In this document: positions 16,786 through 27,209 of the stretch, piece after piece
Layout: every line of letters starts with the position of its first letter
Numbering within the stretch: the first letter of the stretch is position 1
DNA from: Lentzea fradiae
Lineage (GTDB): Bacteria; Actinomycetota; Actinomycetes; Mycobacteriales; Pseudonocardiaceae
Assembly (NCBI RefSeq): GCF_900100955.1
Contig: NZ_FNCC01000003.1
Span: forward strand, 372,001 to 436,000
Reading direction: 5' to 3'
Length of the DNA: 64,000 bases
The notes under the pieces: model-generated
The model's input: the letters and a program-made list of their open reading frames with translations, nothing else
Told to the model about the DNA's origin: nothing
Databases searched by the model: none
Translations under genes and position numbers: made by a program

Positions 16786-16807
16786 CCTTTTCCACTGAAC
16801 GGAAAGG
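16786..16807 (-). promoter_or_regulatory. Candidate pca operon operator
   Basis: The sequence CCTTTTCC-ACTGAAC-GGAAAGG is an imperfect inverted repeat 43-64 bases upstream of pcaH. Read on the operon strand its core is TTCCGTTCAGTGGAA. IclR- or MarR-type regulators control pca operons in other bacteria from sites of this size. No such regulator gene is adjacent here, so the assignment is an inference from position and symmetry. Confidence 0.45.
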
Positions 16808-17092
16808 CACTGACTCGACGCCGAGAGACGGCCGCTCATATCGGGCTCATGCGGAGGGCCGGCGTGCGGGAGCAGATCGTCGATGCCGCGTTTCGAGCAC
16901 GGGCCGCGGCCATCACCACCGCGGTCGGCGAACGCGAGGCCAAGGACGGAGCCTCGTTCGCCGCCTTCTTCACGGTCGCGTTCGACGTCGTCCGGCCCGG
17001 ACATCGTCACCAGGCCGGAGGCTCCGCGGGCGGGAGGGCATCGTCCACGTCGTGGCGATCAACATCTGGCTACGCCACGTCTGAAACAGGGC
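16808..17092. other. Intergenic stretch without a recognisable gene
   Basis: About 285 bases lie between the pca operator region and the CBM2 lipoprotein stop. A rightward frame from ATG 16849 reads REQIVDAAFRARAAAITTAV and stays open for 92 codons, and another frame ends in IVHVVAINIWLRHV before a stop near 17082. Neither matches a family I know and they would need a frameshift to join. This is either a decayed gene or chance coding in GC-rich DNA. Confidence 0.3.
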
Positions 17093-17896
17093 CTAACCCG
17101 CCGCGCAGGGCGCTCCGTCGAGCGTGAACGACTCGGGCACCGAGTTGCGGCCGGACATCGTGCCGTTGAACCCGATCGTCACGGACCCGTCGGGGACGAT
17201 CAACGCGGTGTAGCCGGCGTTGGTGACGGTGACGTCCGCGCCGGACTGGGCCGCCGTGGCGTTCCACATCTGCGACACGGTCTGGCCGTCGGCGAACGTC
17301 CACCGCAGCGTCCAGCCGTCGATCAGCACGCTGCCGATGTTGCGCACGGTCACGTCGGCCTGGAACGCGCCGGGCCACTGGGTGCCGATCCGGTAGACGA
17401 CCACGCACGACGGTGACGGCGGGAGCGAGGTCTGCGTCGTCGGTCCACCGCAGCTCCAGAGACCGAGCTTGGCCCGTGACGCCTCGGTCTCGGCCTCGGT
17501 CAGCGGGCCGCCGTCGACTCCGGCGGCGGTGCGCAGCATCCCGGCGCGGACGGCGGCGAGCGCGTAGTCGGTGCCGTCGGGCAGCGCGAGCGACACCTCG
17601 CCGGGGCTCACGCTGGTGACGCCGACCTCCTTGTCCAGCAACGTCTTCGTGGCGAACTCGCGGGCTGCGGCGGCGACGCACGGCGTGGGTTCGGCGACGA
17701 GGGAGACGCGGACGCGCGAGCCGTTGGCCAGCTCGACGGTGCGACCGTCCACGACGGCACTCACCTTTGTGGACTGCGGTCTCTCCTCGGCGGGGGCGGA
17801 GCTCCGCGCGCCGGGGACGGGCCTGCCGTCGTGCTCGGCCGTGCAGGAGGCCGTGAGCAAGGTCAACAGCACCAAGATGTGCTTTCGTGCTGCCAT
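17093..17896 (-). CDS. Lipoprotein with SNase-like domain and C-terminal CBM2
   Basis: This 267-residue lipoprotein has a signal peptide ending in the lipobox LTAS-C (Cys18). Residues about 43-140 resemble a thermonuclease/SNase fold (VSAVVDGRTVELANGSRVRVSL, REFATKTLLDKEVGV, DYALAAVRAGML, AEASRAKLGLW-like EASRAKLGLWSC), but the catalytic Arg/Glu/Arg set is not obvious. After a short Pro/Ser linker, residues about 163-266 form a carbohydrate-binding module family 2 (CVVVYRIGTQWPGAFQADV, GWTLRWTFADGQ, FGFNGTMSGRN-like IGFNGTMSGRNSVP, closing Cys). The CBM should tether it to cellulose or chitin. The pairing of the two modules is uncommon. Confidence 0.75.
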   Translation of the reverse strand: MAARKHILVLLTLLTASCTAEHDGRPVPGARSSAPAEERPQSTKVSAVVDGRTVELANGSRVRVSLVAEPTPCVAAAAREFATKTLLDKEVGVTSVSPGEVSLALPDGTDYALAAVRAGMLRTAAGVDGGPLTEAETEASRAKLGLWSCGGPTTQTSLPPSPSCVVVYRIGTQWPGAFQADVTVRNIGSVLIDGWTLRWTFADGQTVSQMWNATAAQSGADVTVTNAGYTALIVPDGSVTIGFNGTMSGRNSVPESFTLDGAPCAAG

Positions 17897-17975
17897 AGGA
17901 CGAATCTATCCCCGCCGTCCGCGTCCGCAATCGGCTGTTCGGCGTTGATCAAGTCGGGCTTTCGGAGGCCACCCT

Positions 17976-18006
17976 TTGACATACCCATACCCCCCTAGGG
18001 TATAAA
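17976..18006 (+). promoter_or_regulatory. csoR-cop operon promoter with CsoR operator
   Basis: A TTGACA -35 element (17976-17981) is followed by the palindrome ATACCC-CCCTA-GGGTAT (17987-18003), which matches the known CsoR box type (TACCC...GGGTA). A TATAAA-like -10 overlaps its end (18001-18006, spacer 19; GTATAA with spacer 18 is an alternative). The operator covers the spacer and -10, so apo-CsoR binding would block polymerase. Copper would relieve it. The csoR start lies 67 bases downstream. Confidence 0.85.
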
Positions 18007-18072
18007 GGAAAGGAGCCCACCGCTCCCCCGGCGCACCCGCCGGCCGCGCGGTGGCCGGAGAAGGAGCGAGAC

Positions 18073-18354
18073 GTGCACGGCTACGCCGAGACCAAGACCG
18101 CCCACCTGCGCCGCCTCCGCCGCGTCGAAGGCCAGGTCCGCGGCTTGCAGCGGATGATCGAGAACGACGAGTACTGCATCGACGTGCTCACCCAGATCTC
18201 CGCGGCCACTCGGGCGTTGCAGGCGGTCTCACTGGGGTTGCTCGACGAGCACCTCAAGCACTGCGTGAGCCAGGCCATCAGCGAGGGCGGGGACACGGCC
18301 GGCGCGAAGATCGCGGAAGCCAGTGACGCCATCGCACGCCTGGTCCGCTCCTAA
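18073..18354 (+). CDS. csoR: Copper-sensing repressor CsoR
   Basis: This 93-residue helical repressor has the Cys-His-Cys copper site at C35 (EYCIDVL), H60 and C64 (EHLKHC), equal to the canonical C-H-C set of CsoR, plus the RRLRRVEGQVRGLQRMI DNA-binding helix. The GTG start is preceded by AAGGAG. It heads a copper operon (csoR, copZ, His-rich protein, copA) and probably represses it from the palindrome overlapping its own promoter. Confidence 0.95.
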   Translation: MHGYAETKTAHLRRLRRVEGQVRGLQRMIENDEYCIDVLTQISAATRALQAVSLGLLDEHLKHCVSQAISEGGDTAGAKIAEASDAIARLVRS

Positions 18355-18368
18355 ACCGAGGAGAAGAC

Positions 18369-18575
18369 ATGAGCGAGTCCGTCCACACCGTCACCGGCAT
18401 GACCTGCGGGCACTGCGCCGGCGCGGTGACGGAGGAGATCAGCCGCATCGACGGGGTGAGCGACGTGGCCGTCGACCTGCCGACCGGGCGGGTCACGATC
18501 ACCAGCGCCACCCCGGTCGCCCTCGACGACGTGCGGGCCGCCGTCGCCGAGGCCGGTTACGAACTGGTGGGCTGA
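18369..18575 (+). CDS. copZ: Copper chaperone CopZ (heavy-metal-associated domain)
   Basis: This 68-residue single HMA domain has the MTCGHC metal site at residues 11-16 and the ferredoxin-like pattern ending AGYELVG. It carries Cu(I) to CopA. An AGGAG ribosome site lies just upstream, and the gene is 14 bases after csoR and 3 bases before the next start. Confidence 0.95.
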   Translation: MSESVHTVTGMTCGHCAGAVTEEISRIDGVSDVAVDLPTGRVTITSATPVALDDVRAAVAEAGYELVG

Positions 18576-18578
18576 GCG

Positions 18579-19427
18579 GTGCGAACCGGGTTCAAGGTCG
18601 CGCTGTACGGAGTGGCCCTGGCCGTCGTGTTCGGCGGCACGTGGGCCGCCGGCGCCGCGGTCGGACCGAGCGACACACCGGTCGCCGCGGAGATGGCGCA
18701 CGGTGAAGAAGCGGCACATGGCGGGCACGAGTCCGCGGCGTCCGCCATCCCGCCGGGACTGTCCGTGTCGGAGAACGGCTACACGTTGCGGCTCAAGCCG
18801 GACAGCGCGCTGAGCTTCGACATCGCGGGACCGGACGGGAAGCCCGTCACGAAGTTCGCGGTGGAGCACGAGAAGCGGCTGCACCTCGTCGTCGCGCGGC
18901 GGGACGGGACGCGGTTCCGGCACGTCCACCCGGAGATGGCGCGGGACGGCACCTGGTCGGTGCCGCTGTCCCTCCCGGACGCGGGCAGCTACCGGGTGTT
19001 CGCCGACTTCCGGCCGGAGGGCGGGCCCAAGACCACGCTCGGCGCCGACGTCGAGGTGCCCGGCGACTACCGGCCCGTGGCGCACGCCGTCAGCCGCACG
19101 TTCAGCGCGGACGGTTACGAGGTAACCCTGGACGGCGAGCTGAGGACCGGTGAGGCGTCGGCCGTCACCGTGTCCGTCACCAAGGACGGCAGGCCGGTGA
19201 CGGACCTGCAGGACTACCTGGGCGCGAAGGGCCACCTGGTCGCGCTGCGGGGGGCCGACCTGGCCTACCTGCACGTGCACCCGGAGGAGGGCGACCGGGT
19301 GAGGTTCGCGGTCGAGGTGCCGACGGCCGGGCTGTACCGGCTGTTCCTCGACTTCCGGCACGGGGACGTCGTCCGCACGGCCGAGTTCACCCTGACCACG
19401 CACGAGGAGGACGGTCATGGCCACTGA
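18579..19427 (+). CDS. Membrane-anchored His-rich protein of the copper operon
   Basis: This 282-residue protein has one N-terminal hydrophobic segment ([24 protein letters not shown]) then a His/Met/Glu-rich stretch ([14 protein letters not shown]) and two beta-rich domains. Each contains an HxHPE element (FRHVHPEM about residue 108 and YLHVHPEEG about residue 231). Homologues often lie between copZ and copA in actinobacteria and are uncharacterised. Position and His content suggest extracytoplasmic copper binding. It overlaps copA by 11 bases. Confidence 0.7.
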   Translation: MRTGFKVALYGVALAVVFGGTWAAGAAVGPSDTPVAAEMAHGEEAAHGGHESAASAIPPGLSVSENGYTLRLKPDSALSFDIAGPDGKPVTKFAVEHEKRLHLVVARRDGTRFRHVHPEMARDGTWSVPLSLPDAGSYRVFADFRPEGGPKTTLGADVEVPGDYRPVAHAVSRTFSADGYEVTLDGELRTGEASAVTVSVTKDGRPVTDLQDYLGAKGHLVALRGADLAYLHVHPEEGDRVRFAVEVPTAGLYRLFLDFRHGDVVRTAEFTLTTHEEDGHGH

Positions 19428-21615
19428 CACGATCGAGATCTCGATCGGCGGCATGACCTGCGCCTCCTGCGCCGCGCGGATCGAGCGCAAGCTCAACAAG
19501 CTGGACGGCGTCGAGGCGTCGGTCAACTACGCGACCGAGAAGGCGCGCATCAGCTACGCGGGCGACCTCACGCCCGCGGACCTGGTCAAGGTCGTCGAGG
19601 ACACCGGCTACACCGCCGAGCTCCCCGCGCCACCGGACCAGCCCGCCGACCGTCAGGAGGACGACGGCCCGACGCGGTCGTTGCGGCACCGGCTGGTCAC
19701 CTCGGTGGTGCTGAGCGTGCCGGTGATCCTGCTGGCGATGGTGCCGGCGTGGCAGTTCACCTACTGGCAGTGGCTGTCGCTGGCACTGGCCGGGCCGGTC
19801 GTCACGTACGCCGCGTGGCCGTTCCACAAGGCCGCGTGGACGAACCTCCGGCACGGCGCCGCCACGATGGACACGCTGATCTCGCTGGGCGTCGGCGCGG
19901 CGTTCCTGTGGTCGCTCTACGCGCTGTTCCTGGGTACAGCGGGCACGCCTGGCATGACGCACGGGTTCACGTTCACCGTCGAGCGGATGTCCGGCAGCGG
20001 CAACGTCTACCTCGAGGTCGCGGCGGGCGTCACGATGTTCATCCTCGCCGGGCGCTACTTCGAGGCCCGGTCCAAGCGGCGGGCGGGAGCCGCGCTGCGG
20101 GCGTTGCTGGAGCTGGGCGCGAAGGACGTGGCGGTGCTGCGCGACGGCCGCGAGGTCCGGGTCCCGACCGGCGAGCTGCGCGTGGACGACCGGTTCGTGG
20201 TGCGGCCGGGCGAGAAGGTCGCCACGGACGGTGTCGTCGAGGACGGCACCTCCGCGGTCGACGCGAGCATGCTGACCGGCGAGTCCGTGCCGGTGGAGGT
20301 GCGTCCCGGTGACGCGGTCACCGGCGGCACGGTCAACGCGGGCGGGCGGCTCGTCGTGCGGGCCACCAGGGTCGGCGCGGACACCCAGCTCGCGCGGATG
20401 GCGAAACTCGTCGAGGACGCGCAGAACGGCAAGGCCGAGGCGCAGCGCCTCGCGGACCGGATCTCGGCGGTGTTCGTGCCGGTCGTGATCGCGCTCGCCG
20501 TCGGCACGCTGGGGTTCTGGCTCGGCACGGGCGGCGGCGCCGGTGCGGCGTTCACGGCCGCGGTCGCGGTGCTGATCATCGCCTGCCCGTGCGCGCTGGG
20601 CCTCGCGACCCCGACGGCGCTGCTCGTCGGCACGGGCCGGGGTGCCCAGCTGGGTATCCTGATCAAGGGCCCGGAGGTGCTGGAGTCGACCCGCCGGGTG
20701 GACACGGTCGTGCTCGACAAGACCGGCACCGTCACGACCGGGCGGATGAGCCTGATCGGCGTGCACACCGCCGAGGACGAGGCCGAGGTCCTGCGGCTGG
20801 CGGGAGCGCTGGAGAACGCGAGCGAGCACCCCGTCGCGAAGGCGGTCGTGGCGGCGGCGGGCGACGTGCCCGAGGTCGAGGACTTCCGCAACGTCGAGGG
20901 GCTCGGCGTGCAGGGCGTCGTCGACGGCCACGCGGTGCTCGTCGGCCGCGAACGGCTGCTGGACGACTGGAGCATCAGGCTCGGCGAGGACCTGGCCGAG
21001 GCCAAGGCCGAAGCCGAACGGCAGGGGCGCACGGCGGTCCTGGTCGCGTGGGACGGCCAGGCACGGGCTGTGCTCGTGGTCGCCGACACGGTGAAGCCCA
21101 CGTCGCGGGAGGCGGTCGGCCGGCTGCGGGCGCTCGGCCTGCGCCCGGTGCTGCTGACCGGCGACAACGAGGCGGCGGCGCGGGCGGTGGCCGCCGAGGT
21201 CGGCATCGACGAGGTCATCGCGGAGGTGCTGCCCGCGGACAAGGTCGACGTCGTCAAGCGGCTGCAGGACGAGGGTCGCGTGGTCGCGATGGCCGGCGAC
21301 GGCGTGAACGACGCGGCGGCGCTGGCGCAGGCCGACCTGGGCCTCGCGATGGGCACCGGCACGGACGTCGCGATCGAGGCGAGCGACCTCACACTGGTGC
21401 GCGGCGACCTGCTGGCCGCCGCGGACGCGATCCGGCTGGCCAGGCGCACGCTCGGCACGATCAAGGGCAACCTGTTCTGGGCGTTCGCCTACAACGTCGC
21501 CGCGCTGCCCCTGGCCGCGCTCGGCCTGCTCAACCCGATGATCGCGGGGGCGGCCATGGCGTTCTCGTCGGTGTTCGTGGTGAGCAACAGCCTGCGGCTG
21601 CGGGCGTTTCGCTGA
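19417..21615 (+). CDS. copA: Copper-exporting P1B-type ATPase
   Basis: This 732-residue Cu(I) exporter has one N-terminal metal-binding domain (GGMTCASC), the actuator [10 protein letters not shown], the membrane copper site [15 protein letters not shown], the phosphorylation site [12 protein letters not shown], the [10 protein letters not shown] nucleotide-site HP motif and [16 protein letters not shown]. Eight TM segments are expected and visible hydrophobic stretches agree. It completes the csoR operon; no hairpin terminator is obvious in the 62 bases that follow. Confidence 0.95.
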   Translation: MATDTIEISIGGMTCASCAARIERKLNKLDGVEASVNYATEKARISYAGDLTPADLVKVVEDTGYTAELPAPPDQPADRQEDDGPTRSLRHRLVTSVVLSVPVILLAMVPAWQFTYWQWLSLALAGPVVTYAAWPFHKAAWTNLRHGAATMDTLISLGVGAAFLWSLYALFLGTAGTPGMTHGFTFTVERMSGSGNVYLEVAAGVTMFILAGRYFEARSKRRAGAALRALLELGAKDVAVLRDGREVRVPTGELRVDDRFVVRPGEKVATDGVVEDGTSAVDASMLTGESVPVEVRPGDAVTGGTVNAGGRLVVRATRVGADTQLARMAKLVEDAQNGKAEAQRLADRISAVFVPVVIALAVGTLGFWLGTGGGAGAAFTAAVAVLIIACPCALGLATPTALLVGTGRGAQLGILIKGPEVLESTRRVDTVVLDKTGTVTTGRMSLIGVHTAEDEAEVLRLAGALENASEHPVAKAVVAAAGDVPEVEDFRNVEGLGVQGVVDGHAVLVGRERLLDDWSIRLGEDLAEAKAEAERQGRTAVLVAWDGQARAVLVVADTVKPTSREAVGRLRALGLRPVLLTGDNEAAARAVAAEVGIDEVIAEVLPADKVDVVKRLQDEGRVVAMAGDGVNDAAALAQADLGLAMGTGTDVAIEASDLTLVRGDLLAAADAIRLARRTLGTIKGNLFWAFAYNVAALPLAALGLLNPMIAGAAMAFSSVFVVSNSLRLRAFR

Positions 21616-21677
21616 CGCGCCCCACACGGGTGGTCTCGTAACCTCGGTACGTCGGTTCCCGAAGCGAAGGAGCGGTC

Positions 21678-22523
21678 GTGCCGAGGTTCGCCCTGGTCGT
21701 GGCGTTGCTGACAGCGCTGGCGGCGTGCACCTCGACCCCGTCGGCGCCCGACCCGGCCCCGGTGCCGGAGTCGAGCGCCCCGCCCGCCGAGGAGAAGCAG
21801 GTCCACCTGTCGCTCGGCGACTCCTACGCCACCGGCTACGCGCCGGGCGGCAAGGGCACCAGCTTCGCCCAGCTCGTCGCCGAGGACGCCGGGCTGGACC
21901 TCGTCAACCTGGCCTGCGACGGCGCCACGTCCGCCGACCTCGCCGCCAAGCCCGCCTGCGGACCGGCCGCGAACGGCAAGACCCAGCTCGACGCGGCCGT
22001 CGAGACGCTCCAGACCGGCAAGGTCAGCCTGGTCACGCTCGTGATCGGCGGCAACGACCTGACGCCGTGCGCGCTCGCGCAGGACCCGGTGGAGTGCGCG
22101 ACCAGGACCGTGGCCGGCATCCAGACCAACGTCGCGGGCGTGCTGACCGAGCTGCGCGCGGCGGCGCCGGACGTGAAGATCGTCGGGCTGACCTACCCGG
22201 ACGTGTTCCTCGGCGCGTGGGTGAACCCGTCGTTCCCCAACGGCCAGAACCTCGCCCGCCTGTCCGTGACGATGTTCCAGGACTTCAACACGCGGATCGC
22301 GGCCCAGTACGACAAGTTCGGGGTGAGGTTCGCCGACGTCACGGACGCGACCGGCGGTTTCGGCGCGCTCACCGAGCTGACCCAGGACCCCAAGTACGGG
22401 CAGATCCCCGGTCCGGTCGCGAAGGTCTGCTCGCTGACGTACTTCTGCGACCGCACGGACGTGCACCCGACGCCGGAGGGCCACCGGGCCATCGCGGACG
22501 CCGTCACGGCGGCGCTCCGCTGA
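21678..22523 (+). CDS. SGNH/GDSL hydrolase lipoprotein
   Basis: This 281-residue secreted lipoprotein (lipobox LAA-C at Cys16) has a Pro/Ala-rich linker and the SGNH blocks: LSLGDSYATGY (nucleophile Ser), VNLACDGATSAD (Gly), LVIGGNDLTPC (Asn), and DVHPTPEGHRAIA (Asp-His). It probably cleaves an ester of a lipid or polysaccharide at the cell surface. Start is GTG at 21678 after GAAGGAG. A second SGNH protein, distinct in sequence, lies at 44697-45566. Confidence 0.88.
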   Translation: MPRFALVVALLTALAACTSTPSAPDPAPVPESSAPPAEEKQVHLSLGDSYATGYAPGGKGTSFAQLVAEDAGLDLVNLACDGATSADLAAKPACGPAANGKTQLDAAVETLQTGKVSLVTLVIGGNDLTPCALAQDPVECATRTVAGIQTNVAGVLTELRAAAPDVKIVGLTYPDVFLGAWVNPSFPNGQNLARLSVTMFQDFNTRIAAQYDKFGVRFADVTDATGGFGALTELTQDPKYGQIPGPVAKVCSLTYFCDRTDVHPTPEGHRAIADAVTAALR

Positions 22524-22653
22524 CTCCGCTCCCCCGGTTGGTGGTCTTCACCCGAACCGGGGCACGATCACGTCCGTACAACCCGAAAGACCCTGTCCTG
22601 CGGCCGCCGCAGCTGACAGGCTTCGGAACCGTTGCCGCAGCGAGGAAGTGACG

Positions 22654-23604
22654 ATGACCGTGCTCCCGCACAGCACCGATGCCCTGCACCGGCTCAGCGA
22701 TGCCGTGGACGGGTTCCTGCGCAGTGAGAAGGAGCTGAACCTCGCGGACCCGGCCGTCAACCCGCTCGTCGGAGGCCGGTTCCGCGCGCTCGGCACACAG
22801 ATCGGCGCCTGCGTCCTCGCGGGCGTTCCCGAGGAGCAGGTGTCCGCCACCGTCCGGCCCGCGCGCGACGTCCTGGCGCGGTCGCCGCTGCTGCGCGACG
22901 AGAACGAGTGGGCCCGCGGCTACCCCAGCGACTTCCGGCTCGTCGAGCACGTCCTCGCGCAGGCCAACGGCGGCGCTCCCGGCACGCTCGGCTGGCACGT
23001 CGAGGCCCAGTTGCAGGGGTCGGCGCTGGCCCAGCAGCTGCGCAACCGCGTGGCGCACCAGACGCGGCTGATCGGCGACTGCCTCACCGCGCCCCGCTCG
23101 GGTCCGCGGTCGGTCCTGGTGATCGACTCCGGCGCCGCCCCCGACCTGCGCGCCCTGCCGCCCTCGATCCTGCGGCCCGGTGACAGGGTCGTGCTCACCG
23201 ACGTCGACCCGGACGCGCTGGAGCTGGCGCAGAAGCGGCTCGGCCCGCTCAACGAGGCCACCACGACGGTCCCCGGCAACGTCTTCCGCGCGATCCCCAA
23301 GCTCGCCGAGCTAGGCCCGTACGACCTGGTGCTCGCCAACGGCCTGTACGGCTACCTCAACGACCGCGCGGCCGTGCGGCTCACCGAGGCCGTGCTGACC
23401 AGGCTGTGCCGCCCCGGGAGCACGTTCTACTTCGCGGGGACGGTGCCCGGCAACGAGTTCCGCTGGCCGTTGGAGCACCTGATGGACTGGTCCGTCGTGG
23501 AACGCGACGAGCAGGCCGTGCGCGCGTTGCTGCCGGGTTGTGACGTGTCGACCGGCCACGACCAGACCGGTCTCGCGCTGCTCACGCACGTCCGGGTGCG
23601 CTGA
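22654..23604 (+). CDS. SAM-dependent methyltransferase-like protein
   Basis: About 316 residues. It has an N-terminal helical domain (to about residue 140) and a C-terminal Rossmann-like domain with motif I VLVIDSGAAPDLRALPP, acidic end of strand 2 VVLTDVDPDALELA, and YDLVLANGLYGYLNDRAAV. It resembles class I methyltransferases with the motif I glycines shifted. Substrate unknown. I chose ATG at 22654, seven bases after GAGGA, over a GTG six bases earlier. It converges on the TetR gene. Confidence 0.65.
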   Translation: MTVLPHSTDALHRLSDAVDGFLRSEKELNLADPAVNPLVGGRFRALGTQIGACVLAGVPEEQVSATVRPARDVLARSPLLRDENEWARGYPSDFRLVEHVLAQANGGAPGTLGWHVEAQLQGSALAQQLRNRVAHQTRLIGDCLTAPRSGPRSVLVIDSGAAPDLRALPPSILRPGDRVVLTDVDPDALELAQKRLGPLNEATTTVPGNVFRAIPKLAELGPYDLVLANGLYGYLNDRAAVRLTEAVLTRLCRPGSTFYFAGTVPGNEFRWPLEHLMDWSVVERDEQAVRALLPGCDVSTGHDQTGLALLTHVRVR

Positions 23605-23613
23605 CCCCGGCGG

Positions 23614-24219
23614 TCAGCACAGGCCGCGGGCGACCCGCGCGACGAACGCCACGAGCCGCTCGGGCGGGAACCCGTCCGGGTCGGTGAGCACGAGCCGCCC
23701 GGACATCTCGGCCAGCGCGAGCATCGCGTGGCCGAGCAGTCCGGCGTCGGGACCGTCCTCCTCCAGCCGTGCGGCGACGAGCTCCTGCACCTGGGCGAGG
23801 ACGGTCGCGCGCACCAGCTCGACCTCGGCGCGGAACTCGCGGGGCGTGCCCTCGGGCGGCAGCAGCACGAGCCGCCAGCGGTCCGGCGCCTCGACGACGG
23901 CGGTCACGAACGCGCGGACGGCGTCGACGAAGGCGTCCTCCGCCGGCCGCGCGTCGTCTTCGCAGCCGGTGGGCAAGGCGGCGAGGACCTGTTGGGTCGC
24001 GCGGGCGCCCTCGCGTTCCAGCAGGGCTCCGACCAGCGCGGCGCGGTTCGCGAAGAGGTCGTAGAGCACTGGTTTGGTGACCTCGGCCTGCCGTGCGACG
24101 GCCTCCATCGTCACCGCCTCGAAGCCCGCGGGGATGAGGGCCAGCGCGGCGTCCAGCAGCTGCTCGCGGCGCTGCTCCGGCGGCAGGCGGCGGGCGTACT
24201 TGCGGCGCGTTGTGCTCAC
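23614..24219 (-). CDS. TetR family transcriptional regulator
   Basis: This 201-residue regulator has an N-terminal HTH (RREQLLDAALALIPAGFEAVTMEAVARQAEVTKPVLYDLFANRAALVGALLE pattern, residues 17-67) and an all-helical ligand domain. It is divergent from an epoxide-hydrolase-like gene, and two identical-design palindromes fill the 72-base gap, so autoregulation plus control of the hydrolase is likely. The ligand is unknown. Confidence 0.9.
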   Translation of the reverse strand: MSTTRRKYARRLPPEQRREQLLDAALALIPAGFEAVTMEAVARQAEVTKPVLYDLFANRAALVGALLEREGARATQQVLAALPTGCEDDARPAEDAFVDAVRAFVTAVVEAPDRWRLVLLPPEGTPREFRAEVELVRATVLAQVQELVAARLEEDGPDAGLLGHAMLALAEMSGRLVLTDPDGFPPERLVAFVARVARGLC

Positions 24220-24230
24220 CGGGCCATATT

Positions 24231-24271
24231 GCTACGGTGGCGTAGCTTTTACAAAGCTACGGCGGCGTAGC
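24231..24271. promoter_or_regulatory. Tandem TetR operators
   Basis: Two 16-bp palindromes, GCTACG-GTGG-CGTAGC (24231-24246) and GCTACG-GCGG-CGTAGC (24256-24271), lie 25 bases apart centre to centre in the divergent promoter. The arms are identical and perfect, and only the 4-base centres differ. The ribosome site of the hydrolase begins ten bases later. Confidence 0.8.
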
Positions 24272-24291
24272 AATTGGGCCGAGGAGGAACC

Positions 24292-25122
24292 GTGCGGGTG
24301 CGTTCCGGAGAAGTCGACCTCGCCGTGCAGGTGCGCGGCACGTCCGGACCCGTCGTGCTGCTGGTGCACGGGTACCCCGACACGCACGAGGTGTGGGACC
24401 GGGTCGCTCCCCTGCTGGAGCAGGACTTCCGCGTCGTCACCTACGACGTGCGGGGCGCCGGCGCGTCGACCGCCCCGTTCACGGAGGACGGCTATCGGCT
24501 CGAACACTTGGCGGCGGACCTGTTCGCGGTGATCGACGCCGTGAGCCCGGACGAACCGGTGCACCTCGTCGGCCACGACTGGGGCTCGATCCAGTCGTGG
24601 GAGGCGGCGACCACGCCCGGCGCGCGCATCGCCACGTTCACGTCGATCTCCGGACCGTGCCTCGACCACCTGGCGCACTGGACGCGGCAGGGCCTGTCCG
24701 TCGCGCGCGTCCGGCAGTCGCTGAGGTCCTGGTACGTCGCCGCGTTCCACCTGCCCGCCGTCGGGCCGTGGGTGTGGCGGCGGTTCCTGGCCAGGAACTG
24801 GGCGACCGTCCTGCGCCGGTCGGAGGGGGTCGTCGTGACGCCCCCGCCGACCCTGGCGGACGACGCGGTGCGCGGCATCTCGTTGTACCGGGCCAACATC
24901 CGCCCGGTCATGCGCGCACCGCGCGACCGCGTCGCCACCATGCCGGTCCAGGTCGTCGAGCCGCTCAGGGACCGCTACATCCGCACCGGCCCGCTCGACC
25001 TCGAACGCTGGGCGCCGTCACTGCGCCGCGCCCCCGTCGCCGCCGGGCACTGGGCCGTGCTCAGCCACCCGGCCGAGATCGCCCGCCTGGTGCGCAGGTT
25101 CATCACGGACCTGACCGACTGA
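24292..25122 (+). CDS. Epoxide hydrolase-like alpha/beta hydrolase
   Basis: This 276-residue protein follows a strong GAGGAGG. It has LLVHGYPDTHEVW (HGYP oxyanion motif), YDVRGAGAST, nucleophile elbow VGHDWGSIQSWEA with Asp rather than Ser, and a C-terminal His in AAGHWAVLSHP. The Asp nucleophile and HGxP are typical of epoxide hydrolases and haloalkane dehalogenases; EphD-like proteins fuse this domain to an SDR, but none is fused here. It is divergent from and probably repressed by the TetR protein at 23614. Confidence 0.85.
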   Translation: MRVRSGEVDLAVQVRGTSGPVVLLVHGYPDTHEVWDRVAPLLEQDFRVVTYDVRGAGASTAPFTEDGYRLEHLAADLFAVIDAVSPDEPVHLVGHDWGSIQSWEAATTPGARIATFTSISGPCLDHLAHWTRQGLSVARVRQSLRSWYVAAFHLPAVGPWVWRRFLARNWATVLRRSEGVVVTPPPTLADDAVRGISLYRANIRPVMRAPRDRVATMPVQVVEPLRDRYIRTGPLDLERWAPSLRRAPVAAGHWAVLSHPAEIARLVRRFITDLTD

Positions 25123-25324
25123 TCGCCACGCCGAAGGCTCCGCCCGACTTTGCCCGTCCCACCCACCCGTGTGTCATCCCCCAGCGTCCCCGCCTCCCCC
25201 GCGTGACGCGGCTTTAGTACGCGGGGCCCCCGCGTACTGTCCAGGCGAACGAAAGGGCCCCGCGTGCGGCAAGGGAAACGCGAAGGGGAGTCGGGTGCGG
25301 GGAGGGGTGTTACGGAGAGTGCTT
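25123..25324 (-). repeat. Dispersed intergenic hairpin repeat, copy B (inverted)
   Basis: The reverse complement aligns with copies A and C along about 170-200 bases. The hairpin is the near-perfect palindrome GTACGCGGGG-C-CCCCGCGTAC at 25217-25237. Flanking shared blocks include GCCGCACGCGGGGCCCTTTCG and AGCACTCTCCG on the repeat's own strand. It fills the gap between the hydrolase end (25122) and the TPR stop (25338), both gene 3' ends. Confidence 0.75.
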
Positions 25325-25337
25325 TCCGGGAGCAGGC

Positions 25338-27130
<1,793 letters not shown>

Positions 27131-27142
27131 GGGTCAGTTCCT

Positions 27143-27175
27143 CTCGTGAACCCGCCCGTCGCGGGTGTTCACGAG
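27143..27175 (-). terminator. Hairpin between ECF sigma and NmrA-like genes
   Basis: CTCGTGAAC (27143-27151) pairs with GTTCACGAG (27167-27175), with an inner CCGC/GCGG pairing. It lies after the sigma factor stop and before the NmrA-like start, so it may terminate the sigma transcript or sit in the oxidoreductase leader. Confidence 0.4.
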
Positions 27176-27209
27176 CTAGGACAGGACAGCCCCGCCGGTT
27201 GTGACAGCC

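Noticed and set aside
16849..17127. A 92-codon rightward ORF upstream of the pca operon
   Set aside because: No family, no clear ribosome site, and it runs into the 3' end of the CBM2 gene; kept only as an intergenic note.
17987..18003. The ATACCC...GGGTAT palindrome as a terminator hairpin
   Set aside because: It overlaps promoter elements directly upstream of csoR and matches the CsoR operator pattern.
19387..21627. A 746-codon frame antisense to copA
   Set aside because: Composition (Arg/Asp/His-rich) is typical of antisense reading in high-GC DNA; copA has all P-type ATPase motifs.
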